Assembly: GCA_937897005.1 (NCBI GenBank)
Contig: CALCOQ010000140.1
Coordinates: 1 to 13,197 of the forward strand
DNA: 13,197 bases
From: an uncultured euryarchaeote
GTDB taxonomy: Archaea > Thermoplasmatota > Poseidoniia > Poseidoniales > Poseidoniaceae
Reading direction: 5' to 3'
Positions 6,997-13,197 of this stretch are shown in pieces. The notes beneath the pieces are model-generated. The model was not told where the DNA came from, did no database searches, and worked only from the letters and a program-made list of their open reading frames with translations. Both the position numbers and the translations under genes were made by a program. Within the stretch, counting starts at the first letter, position 1, and every line of letters begins with the position of its first letter.

Positions 6997-8685
6997 TCAT
7001 TCACTGGATGCAAGCCCAATTTCGCCTTCGACAACGGCAAGGAACTCATCGATATCAATCACTCCATCTGCATCCGCATCGGCCACGTGGAATACACTTC
7101 TGATCTCATCGTGATTCAGTTCGAAGCCCAGCGTCTCCATCGCTTTGATGAATTCTTTCACATTCAGGTGGTTATGGCCACCGAGGTCGCATGCGTGGAA
7201 CACTGCGTCGCGACGTTGATGCTCAGTGTGAGTGGGGTTTCGCATCTGAATGAGTAGACTGTTCCATGGGGTTTCCCGAGAGATGTGATGGCGGCGTCCA
7301 TACGTCGCCCAAAGAAACACTCCGAGCGCAATTGCAGTCCCCGCCCCAATGAAAGCCTTAGAACCCATCATGATGATCAGTAACAGGCCGGATGAGATTC
7401 CGAAGATCTGGACGAATGGAGTCCATGGGCAGCGAAATTCAGGTTTGTACCATTTGTGTTTCCCCTTGGTCTTCCGGAGGACCAGAACACAGGCATGGAC
7501 TGCAATGAAAATCATTATCTGGAATCCAGAAGCCAGTTTGGCGATGTCACTTATCGGCAGAGTGAGGATGGTGATACCCATCATCAGACCGGTGATGATG
7601 ATCGTCCAATACGGTGTCTCGAATCTTGGATGAACGTTTTCAAGTACTTCTGGAAGCAGGTTGTCCCGTGCCATTCCAAAAGGGAAACGGGATGCTGCCA
7701 ATATACCCGCAAGAGCCATCGATGCCATGGTAAGAATCGCAAGCACTGCGGCAATGATTCCAACCCAGGTTCCGCCCACGTGCTCGGCAAAGACATAGAT
7801 TGGGTCTTCTCTCCCTTCGATGTCACTCGTGGACACCGTCGCCATAATCATGAATGTCACTCCAACATAGAGCAGTGTTGCGATTCCTAGAGAATAAAGC
7901 ATTCCGCGAGGTAGATTACGGCCTGGGTCTTTCACCTCCTCACCAATGGCTGCAACTTTGGTCACTCCTGCATATGCAACGAATACCAAGGCCGCTGTCT
8001 CAATCACTCCCCAAGTGCCACTGCTCCACGCTCCATCCCCTACCGGCCTTGTCCAATCGACCTGACCCTTGACAACAGCCATGATGCAGATGAGCAACAG
8101 AATAACGATGATGGAGACAACGATAGGCGCTTGAATCGCTTTCACCTTGGATACGCCAAGGATGTTTATTCCGACGATGATGACAAGCAGCAAGATGGCA
8201 GAATATTCCATGTTGAGTGATTCGATACCGAGAGCATTGGTGATGATGATCAGATATGCACCGAATCCTATCAGTGCAAATGCGGCTTTGAGTAGGAATG
8301 AGGCCCATAATCCGAGCCCAGTGATAGAACCTAATACAGGGCCGAAGGTTTTCTCGATGTAGGTGTAGTCTCCTCCTGAGGTTGGCATTGCTGTAGCGAG
8401 TTCTGATTTTGATAGTGCTCCTGGCAGAACGACCATGGCTGCCAATAGATATGCCAACCAGATTCCCGGGCCAATCATACCTGCTGCCAATGAAGGTAGA
8501 ACGAAGATTCCTGACCCGAGCATTGCTGAGAGTGAGATGATGACGACTCCTGTAAGACCTATACTCCTCTCCATTTTCCCAGAGAAGATGTTCATCGCAT
8601 CACTGAATCCTGTTTCGATTCGATTGATTGCACCCCTGATGATGCCTGTCAATTCAGGATTGTTTTTGGATGAAATGTTTTTCAC
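6997..8685 (-). CDS. APC-superfamily amino acid permease with C-terminal EF-hand pair
   Basis: 562 residues. Residues about 43-462 form 12 predicted membrane helices of the amino acid-polyamine-organocation family. The first helix has the GSGIFVLPS motif (unwound substrate-binding segment), and helix 6 runs FVAYAGVTKVAAIGEEVKDPGRN into the conserved loop. It should be a proton- or sodium-coupled amino acid importer or exchanger; the substrate cannot be read from sequence. After the last helix, residues about 463-562 are soluble and hold two EF-hands. The first loop, 500-511, is degenerate (D1, N6, N9 and E12 kept; Gly at 3 and His at 5). The second, 536-547, is canonical, with Asp at 1, 3, 5 and 9, Gly at 6, Ile at 8 and Glu at 12. 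The GTG start at 8685 is the first possible start, as a TAG lies two codons upstream; AGGAA abuts it. It follows the dioxygenase-RidA gene by 109 bp. Confidence 0.92.
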   Translation of the reverse strand: MKNISSKNNPELTGIIRGAINRIETGFSDAMNIFSGKMERSIGLTGVVIISLSAMLGSGIFVLPSLAAGMIGPGIWLAYLLAAMVVLPGALSKSELATAMPTSGGDYTYIEKTFGPVLGSITGLGLWASFLLKAAFALIGFGAYLIIITNALGIESLNMEYSAILLLVIIVGINILGVSKVKAIQAPIVVSIIVILLLICIMAVVKGQVDWTRPVGDGAWSSGTWGVIETAALVFVAYAGVTKVAAIGEEVKDPGRNLPRGMLYSLGIATLLYVGVTFMIMATVSTSDIEGREDPIYVFAEHVGGTWVGIIAAVLAILTMASMALAGILAASRFPFGMARDNLLPEVLENVHPRFETPYWTIIITGLMMGITILTLPISDIAKLASGFQIMIFIAVHACVLVLRKTKGKHKWYKPEFRCPWTPFVQIFGISSGLLLIIMMGSKAFIGAGTAIALGVFLWATYGRRHHISRETPWNSLLIQMRNPTHTEHQRRDAVFHACDLGGHNHLNVKEFIKAMETLGFELNHDEIRSVFHVADADADGVIDIDEFLAVVEGEIGLASSE

Positions 8686-8794
8686 TTCCTATATGTTCTA
8701 TCGGAACATGTGATGCGGATTCATCATGCTAGGTAATCATTTGCTATACAGCGATGAAGATATGTCGGAAACAGAGACACTCCACAATTTCCAC
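8686..8794 (-). other. Intergenic region, putative promoter of the permease
   Basis: These 109 bp separate the stop of the dioxygenase-RidA gene from the permease start and form the longest gap in the window. On the minus strand an AT-rich word, TGTATAGC (about 8743-8750), lies roughly 60 nt before the start and could serve as an archaeal TATA box. The match is weak and no clear BRE is seen. The 6-nt inverted repeat at 8693-8709 lies closer to the start. No small gene or RNA is evident. Confidence 0.3.
8693..8709. promoter_or_regulatory. Inverted repeat just upstream of the permease start (possible operator)
   Basis: ATGTTC at 8693-8698 and GAACAT at 8704-8709 are perfect 6-nt inverted arms around the 5-nt spacer TATCG. 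The element is 8-24 nt upstream of the permease GTG. It could be a repressor operator over the transcription or translation start, or a small RNA hairpin in the leader. A 6-nt dyad can occur by chance. Confidence 0.3.
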
Positions 8795-10264
8795 TCAAGC
8801 CTTGGCGATGACTTTGAGTTCAACAGCGATAGGAGTGGGTAGTGCGCGAACAGCAAGTGTGGTTCTTGTGGCGCCAATCTCAGCGAAATACTCACCGTAA
8901 ACCTTGTTGTATCCCTTGAAATCGCGGTCCATATCTATCAGGAATGAAGTCACATCCAGAACATTGTCAAGACTTGAACCAGAAGTCTCGAGGATTGTCT
9001 TGACATTCTCAATACAGGCTTTGGTCTGGGCTTCGATATCATAGTCCAGTGTTTCACCTTCTTCATCCTTGATAGGTCCTCCAGGGATATCGTTGCTGTC
9101 AGCCTGTCGTGGACCCACACCAGATAGATAGAGCAGATCACCCACCTTTCTTGCATGGGGATATGGGCCTACAGGTTTCGGCGCTTTCTCAGTACTGTGT
9201 TGCCCATCTCCTTCTGTTGGCTCCCACAATTCAGGGCCGTGTTCAGATTGCTGTTCCTTGGCCAAGGCCATCAGAAGTGAGGTCTCGATATCTTCGCTGC
9301 TTTCTTCAGATTCTATCTGTACTTCTTCCTCGGCAATGGTTTCAGCCATCACGCTATCGAGTACACTGCGGTCTCCTTGGTAGAATTCAACATCATCCTC
9401 GTCGTATTCCTTGTCCCCCACACCATCGCCGCTGGGGTCGAGAATGACTACGCCACCTCCTGCTCCATGCAATGCTTCGTAGGCAAGTACCCTACCAGTG
9501 AAATTATTGTGTTGGCCATTCATTCCAGAGAGCCACCACATCGGTTTGAAGGAAACCACTTTCTGAACTCTGATCTGAGAATGGATGTTACGTGATAACT
9601 GAGCCACATCCTCGAGTCGTCCATCGCCAAGGAATTCGAGTATCTTGTTATTCCATTCGTCATCCTTGAGAGAATGTATCTTGTCATCTGAAGCATCGAT
9701 CGGTTCTGTGAACATCCGGTTGGACAATGACATAACGACAACAGCAACTGCTTTGCGACCTTGTTCCTTCAATGCATCAAGGCATGCCTTGGCCAGAACA
9801 GTGGTCTCACTGCGATTGGAGTAGATGTTAGAGGAGCAGATGACCGCAGGAATCCTGTTATCTGGATTGAGTAGCTTCAATGCCACGACCGAGCCGCCAT
9901 CAATGGGAAAACCATGGTATGCCACTGTCCGACTCTGCAACCCTCTTTTCTTGTTCGCTTCATCCCACGCCTCAGCGAATTTGGAATCGATGTCAAATGA
10001 ATATGGAATGGAACCGACATCATGGAAGTCGTGGTCGACGAAGATCCATTCTGGATTCGGGTCTGCTTGGATCTGGTGGCCGATGATCGATGGCCAGAGT
10101 GTCGAATAGATGATCAACAGGTCAGCGTCGCTGTTCTCGATCTCCTCTCTAGCGGAGTCGAAAGCGGCTCGCAATCGTCCCCAGCCTTCATTCTGTTCTG
10201 GAACCAGATAAGGATGCGGATGGGCCGGCACCACGATTGACTTGATCACTCCAGACTCAGTCAC
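8795..10264 (-). CDS. amnA: Fusion: AmnA-like extradiol dioxygenase alpha subunit + RidA/2-aminomuconate deaminase-like domain
   Basis: 489 residues from a GTG at 10264. Residues about 1-275 resemble the alpha (structural) subunit of 2-aminophenol 1,6-dioxygenase: IYSTLWP where the catalytic subunit has SPHW, YHGFPIDGGSVVAL, and ICSSNIYSNRSET. The first metal His is not conserved in context and the second is Leu, so this chain is expected to be non-catalytic and to pair with the beta subunit encoded just upstream. Residues about 276-359 are a linker with about 28 acidic residues of 84. Residues about 360-489 are a RidA (YjgF) domain with LLYLSGVGPRQ, a central YDIEAQT helix, and the ATRTT Arg (about 467) and VELK Glu (about 482) expected for substrate binding. 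It resembles 2-aminomuconate deaminase (AmnD), a RidA member of the 2-aminophenol pathway. The fusion suggests ring cleavage coupled to removal of the amino group. Exact substrate unknown. Confidence 0.85.
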   Translation of the reverse strand: MTESGVIKSIVVPAHPHPYLVPEQNEGWGRLRAAFDSAREEIENSDADLLIIYSTLWPSIIGHQIQADPNPEWIFVDHDFHDVGSIPYSFDIDSKFAEAWDEANKKRGLQSRTVAYHGFPIDGGSVVALKLLNPDNRIPAVICSSNIYSNRSETTVLAKACLDALKEQGRKAVAVVVMSLSNRMFTEPIDASDDKIHSLKDDEWNNKILEFLGDGRLEDVAQLSRNIHSQIRVQKVVSFKPMWWLSGMNGQHNNFTGRVLAYEALHGAGGGVVILDPSGDGVGDKEYDEDDVEFYQGDRSVLDSVMAETIAEEEVQIESEESSEDIETSLLMALAKEQQSEHGPELWEPTEGDGQHSTEKAPKPVGPYPHARKVGDLLYLSGVGPRQADSNDIPGGPIKDEEGETLDYDIEAQTKACIENVKTILETSGSSLDNVLDVTSFLIDMDRDFKGYNKVYGEYFAEIGATRTTLAVRALPTPIAVELKVIAKA

Positions 10265-11195
10265 CGCTCTCACCTGCCCCTTCACCACATTTCCATTCCA
10301 TGATCGCATTTCCCGTCCCGATGATGGTTCCATAACCATGCAGTATCGCTGGAGTCTCGGGCACCTCGAGTGCGGATAACATCCATGTCAATGCCCCTCC
10401 ATCCGCTTCGGCAATTGACTGCTCGACGAATTCTGGCATCATGTCCAGAACTTCTCTGGCTTTTCCCGAACGCATCATTTCTATCATTCGCATGTCCCAG
10501 AGATGCATGGCATGGCTGGTGATGTGTTCCTTACTCATGTCTTCAGGAACTGCAGTCTCAGTCGTGAAATGTCTATGTGAGAGAGAATTACTGGCAATCA
10601 CCAGTGCCCGTTTTCCACTTGCCTCGATTGCTTTGCGGGTACTTTCACCGAGTTGCATCATCATTTCTTGCATGACTTCAACCGAGTAATAGTGCCGACT
10701 CCGATTACTTGAGATTGCAACGACTGGTTTGTCCCACTGGGGACGGACCATGTGACATGAGACTATTGTTCCATAGTCAACCCTGAAGTCTGGATTCTCC
10801 ATCATCTTGACTGACATCCCATCCTCTTTCGCCATGTCATGTATCGCCTTCGCTAATTCGACATCGACATTCATGTCGTAATGGAAACGAAACAGATTCG
10901 GGAAGATGGGGTCCACCGAGAGACTCTTGAAATGTTCAACACCAAGGAAGTGAGTGCCGACATAGGTCTGCCAATGGGGTGAAAGGATGACTATCACATC
11001 GTATTCCACATCCTTCAGACTGTTTCGCAATCTTTCATAACCCCAGCGAAGTTGTTCCCAGCCACCTTCAGAGGTAGGTTCGTTCTGTTCGGGATTCTCG
11101 GCATAGACCAGATGTGGAGGGTGCGGAGCCAGCGCCGCCGCAACGATTCCGCCTTCTGCCATATACACCCCACAGGGTCGATGGGTTTTGGACAT
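10257..11195 (-). CDS. amnB: AmnB-like class III extradiol dioxygenase, catalytic beta subunit
   Basis: 312 residues; relatives are about 305. It looks like the iron-bearing subunit of 2-aminophenol 1,6-dioxygenase, which opens the ring of 2-aminophenol or related ortho-aminophenols next to the amino-bearing carbon, using O2 and Fe(II), to give 2-aminomuconate semialdehyde. Family blocks are nearly intact: LAPHPPHLVYAENPEQNE, ILSPHWQTYVG, VDPIFPNLFRF, NPDFRVDYGTI, SNSLSHRHF, WDMRMIEMMR and YGTIIGTGNAIMEW. With this start, His25, His74 and Glu263 match the Fe ligands His13, His62 and Glu251 reported for the characterised enzyme, and His207 matches catalytic His195, all at a constant offset of 12. 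The ATG at 11195 has GGAG 5 nt upstream; ATG at 11162 is the alternative. It overlaps the alpha-RidA gene and is divergent from the small membrane protein. Another substrate (aminohydroxybenzoate or catechol type) remains possible. Confidence 0.92.
   Translation of the reverse strand: MSKTHRPCGVYMAEGGIVAAALAPHPPHLVYAENPEQNEPTSEGGWEQLRWGYERLRNSLKDVEYDVIVILSPHWQTYVGTHFLGVEHFKSLSVDPIFPNLFRFHYDMNVDVELAKAIHDMAKEDGMSVKMMENPDFRVDYGTIVSCHMVRPQWDKPVVAISSNRSRHYYSVEVMQEMMMQLGESTRKAIEASGKRALVIASNSLSHRHFTTETAVPEDMSKEHITSHAMHLWDMRMIEMMRSGKAREVLDMMPEFVEQSIAEADGGALTWMLSALEVPETPAILHGYGTIIGTGNAIMEWKCGEGAGESGD
10269..10275 (-). promoter_or_regulatory. Ribosome binding site for the amnA-RidA fusion start
   Basis: AGGTGAG on the minus strand sits 4 nt before the GTG at 10264 and inside the last codons of the amnB-like gene. 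The amnB stop TGA (10259-10257) falls three codon-steps into the new frame. This is a typical stop-start overlap implying translational coupling and balanced synthesis of the two subunits. The longer frame reaching back to 10339 has no such site and would add residues unlike the family. Confidence 0.6.
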
Positions 11196-11266
11196 TAGTA
11201 CTCCGATGTATCTCAAAGCGAACCCAATACCACTCAATTCATCAGTACAATGCTCGACGAGAGGGC
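11196..11266. promoter_or_regulatory. Divergent intergenic region between amnB-like gene and membrane protein gene
   Basis: These 71 bp must hold, or closely adjoin, the 5' signals of both divergent genes. GGAG at 11201-11204 (minus strand) serves the amnB-like start and GAGGG at 11261-11265 precedes the plus-strand ATG. I see no convincing TATA box, so the core promoters may lie inside the opposite coding regions. Confidence 0.4.
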
Positions 11267-11755
11267 ATGGAAACAGAGGAGCTGGCGCGAATTGAAATCC
11301 TCCAGAAACGTTCGCGTCAGTCGTTTGAAAATGTCATCATTCCAGCATTGATAGGTGGTTTGACCGGTATCATGACACAATTCATGATCGATGGAGATAT
11401 TCTGTCAAACCCATGGGGCGAGGGCAGTTATCTGTCTACAATATGGAATATGCATGCTGCTCTACTATGTGTAGCAGTCACTGGACCGTTATCGATGACA
11501 GTGCACTTTCTGCGCAAAGAAAGGAAGGCAGAATTGCTTGAGTTTCTTCTTGGTGGTGCATTCTTACTGCTGGTGGCAGCCTTGCTTTCCACGATGCGCG
11601 GCTGCGGCGCTTTCGTACTGGTCTTCATCTGGTTCATCGCTTCTGGCACTTGGTCGAGATATGAGTTGCCACCATTCCGTCTTGGATTCTGGTGGGGTCT
11701 GGGGCTCGTTGTCGGAGCATTATCTGGCGTATTGGCGATGGATCTGAGAACTTAA
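11267..11755 (+). CDS. Small polytopic membrane protein of unknown function
   Basis: 162 residues from the ATG at 11267, which has GAGGG just upstream. The open frame continues back to 11114, but that part is antisense to the amnB-like gene and does not look like protein. A charged N-terminus (about 25 residues) precedes about five hydrophobic segments: residues about 26-46, 61-85, 92-112, 114-131 and 137-157. Short charged loops include RKERK after helix 2. No family motif or catalytic residue is recognised. It diverges from the aminophenol-type dioxygenase genes and its stop shares TTAA with the convergent LON-domain gene. A role in envelope or transport is possible but unsupported. Confidence 0.7.
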   Translation: METEELARIEILQKRSRQSFENVIIPALIGGLTGIMTQFMIDGDILSNPWGEGSYLSTIWNMHAALLCVAVTGPLSMTVHFLRKERKAELLEFLLGGAFLLLVAALLSTMRGCGAFVLVFIWFIASGTWSRYELPPFRLGFWWGLGLVVGALSGVLAMDLRT

Positions 11756-12459
11756 GGGACGAACTGCAGTATTTCTTCAGCCAGTTCGGAGATTGATTCC
11801 GAGAGTAGAAGTGATTGTTTGTCGTCTGGGTTCAAGACCATGACCGATGCTAACCTCCACAACGCTGCGGCATCCCAGTCATTCACGGTGGCAAGTTGTG
11901 CACCCTTCCATTCCTGTAGAATATCTTCTGGCATTCCATTATGATGTCCTAGAACCTCAAGGAAATCCATCCATGCGACCTCTAGTCTTTGCTTGTGTTC
12001 GTCCTCAAGGTCGCCTTCTGGTTCATCCAACCATTCAACCTCAGCACGAATATACAGTTTGGACTCATCCTCCTCTTCCGCTACCAACTCCAGCAACGAT
12101 TCAAGGTCAGGGAACACCCTGTGTTGTACCGGGTCCATTGGAGGAAGAGCAGGTTCCAGGATGCTGAGGATGTGGAATCTTCTTTGTCCTTGAATCTCAA
12201 TCATGTGATTGCTTCCCACTTCTTCATGCTCTGTGATTCTGGCTGTTGTTCCGATATGATGGGGGCCAGCCCAACCCGAGACTGGATGGAATGGGTCGAT
12301 CAGACATAGACCGAACGGGGCATCGTCGAGAAGACAGTCATCCAACATCTGCTTGTATCGGGGTTCGAAGATGCGTAGAACCTGAGGTTCACCTGGAAGG
12401 ACAGTCAATTCCAAAGGGAATATCGGAATGACCAGAACCTTGTCTTCTTTGTCGTTCAC
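11752..12459 (-). CDS. Stand-alone LON substrate-binding (Lon N-terminal) domain protein
   Basis: 235 residues. The N-terminus matches the LON N-domain (PF02190 type): VIPIFPLELTVLPGE, then LRIFEPRYKQMLDDCL, FGLCLIDP, IGTTARITEHEE, and the IEIQGQRRFHIL strand. The rest is helical and acidic, ending in a helix rich in Leu/Glu. No AAA+ or Ser-Lys protease domain follows, so this is not Lon protease. Such stand-alone proteins are widespread, and their role (peptide or substrate binding) is poorly defined. The GTG at 12459 is preferred: GAGG lies 4 nt upstream and the domain begins right after. An ATG at 12546 would add a basic 29-residue extension, lacks a ribosome site and overlaps the upstream gene. 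The 3' end is convergent with the membrane protein gene by 4 nt. Confidence 0.85.
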   Translation of the reverse strand: MNDKEDKVLVIPIFPLELTVLPGEPQVLRIFEPRYKQMLDDCLLDDAPFGLCLIDPFHPVSGWAGPHHIGTTARITEHEEVGSNHMIEIQGQRRFHILSILEPALPPMDPVQHRVFPDLESLLELVAEEEDESKLYIRAEVEWLDEPEGDLEDEHKQRLEVAWMDFLEVLGHHNGMPEDILQEWKGAQLATVNDWDAAALWRLASVMVLNPDDKQSLLLSESISELAEEILQFVP

Positions 12460-12529
12460 TGGTCCTCGTGATTGACGACAATCCTTGAACCCAACCCTTG
12501 GAATTCGCTGGAGATGGCCAAAATTCCAC
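12460..12529 (-). other. Short intergenic region with LON-gene ribosome binding site
   Basis: GAGG (12467-12464 on the minus strand) lies 4 nt before the GTG at 12459. The remaining bases form no clear promoter or hairpin. If the upstream ATG at 12546 were used instead, this stretch would be coding. Spacing of 70 bp from the upstream same-strand gene allows a common transcript. Confidence 0.4.
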
Positions 12530-13162
12530 TTATTCTTCAGAGCCATTCCATTTGTATGAGGGTAAGGAGGAGATGAGTGGTTGTTCTGAGAGTTTCAACC
12601 TCACCAACCTGTGAATGACGAATCCAGTTATCCATAGTGATGGTAATGAGAGAAGGAATGCTGGCAGCATCGAATCTTCATCGTACTTGTTCATCACTCT
12701 GACCTCCATTACTTCCTCTCCTGAATCACTGGGATTGTGAATGAAGAGTAGATGCCAGATGTAGGATTCATCGATGGTGATGACAGTGCTGGAACCGGGG
12801 TTCACCAACAGTTCACGACCAGAATCTTCGACCAGTTTCTCCCAATTGATTTCGCCTTCACCCATCGCTGGTAGACTGGCCTGCAATTGCATATAGGTCA
12901 CATGAAGGTTCGCATCCTCTCCCAGATTGGTTATCTCTATGGATACGCTTTTTCCATAATCCAATCTCTGAATGATGTCATATGTCACATCACCTTCACC
13001 CAGTCGGAATGAGACTCGATCCTCTGCTTCGCTTTCTTGGTATGCAACCGCGCCAAAGATAGCCACCAACAGCACCATGCCGATGACACCTTCGACCAGC
13101 ACATGGCGCATCACTTTACGTCTGTTCACTCCTTCAAACATAGGTCCGTGATCATTCCTCAT
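12530..13162 (-). CDS. Two-helix membrane protein of unknown function
   Basis: About 210 residues from the ATG at 13162. Starts at 13141 (ATG) and 13189 (TTG) are equally open, none has a good ribosome site, and the frame stays open to the right edge, so a longer N-terminus is possible. An Arg/Lys-rich start precedes a hydrophobic helix (VEGVIGMVLLVAIFGAVAY). About 110 residues of beta-type, acidic sequence follow (FRLGEGDVTYD, VSIEITNLGED, STVITIDESYIWHLLFIHNPS). A second helix (LPAFLLSLPSLWITGFVIH) and a short basic tail close it. The middle part is predicted outside the cell, between two helices, with both ends inside. No cysteines are seen and no family is recognised. It precedes the LON-domain gene on the same strand, 70 bp away. 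Confidence 0.72.
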   Translation of the reverse strand: MRNDHGPMFEGVNRRKVMRHVLVEGVIGMVLLVAIFGAVAYQESEAEDRVSFRLGEGDVTYDIIQRLDYGKSVSIEITNLGEDANLHVTYMQLQASLPAMGEGEINWEKLVEDSGRELLVNPGSSTVITIDESYIWHLLFIHNPSDSGEEVMEVRVMNKYDEDSMLPAFLLSLPSLWITGFVIHRLVRLKLSEQPLISSLPSYKWNGSEE

Positions 13163-13197
13163 TCGTGGTTGGACATGATGGATGAACAAGGCGCCGA

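Noticed and set aside
7456..7890. 144-residue plus-strand open frame
   Set aside because: It is antisense to the permease; its His/Cys-rich composition is the usual shadow of a hydrophobic coding region.
10257..11195. Memo-like or protocatechuate 4,5-dioxygenase (LigB) identity
   Set aside because: The class III fold is shared, but the block order and words (PHPPHLVYAENPEQNE, VDPIFPN, FRVDYGTI, IGTGNAIMEW) fit the AmnB group better. The adjacent AmnA-like chain and RidA domain agree with it.
11752..12459. Truncated Lon protease
   Set aside because: There is no remnant of an AAA+ or protease domain downstream, and the C-terminal helical part ends cleanly at a stop. Stand-alone LON-domain proteins of this size are a normal family.

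Overview
The window fits a compact archaeal genome, most likely a marine Poseidoniia (Marine Group II) euryarchaeon. Three things suggest this: very large single-pass surface proteins built of Ig-like repeats and dense in N-X-S/T sequons, cytosolic tails ending in a short Trp/Tyr-rich motif, and tight packing with GTG starts and overlapping stops. The taxon is an inference; no rRNA or tRNA gene is visible and no intergenic gap exceeds about 110 bp.

Left third (1-6122, plus strand): three tandem paralogous type I membrane proteins. The first is cut by the window edge. The others are about 902 and 842 residues, with roughly 8 and 6 Ig-like repeats, one C-terminal membrane helix, and a low-complexity cytosolic tail ending in a DUF2510-like GWY...W motif. 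Gaps of 13-14 nt suggest one operon.

Middle (6116-11195, minus strand), in transcription order: an AmnB-like class III extradiol dioxygenase catalytic subunit; an AmnA-like non-catalytic subunit fused to a RidA-family domain resembling 2-aminomuconate deaminase; a 12-helix APC-family amino acid permease with a C-terminal EF-hand pair; and ketopantoate hydroxymethyltransferase PanB. The first two are translationally coupled (GTG start overlapping the upstream stop). Together they encode ring cleavage of an aminophenol-type substrate and probable deamination of the product. This is the most unusual module here. The enzyme that classically acts between these steps, 2-aminomuconate semialdehyde dehydrogenase, is not in the window.

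Right part (11267-13197): a small five-helix membrane protein on the plus strand, convergent by a shared TTAA with a stand-alone LON substrate-binding-domain protein on the minus strand, which is preceded by a two-helix membrane protein of unknown function reaching close to the right edge.
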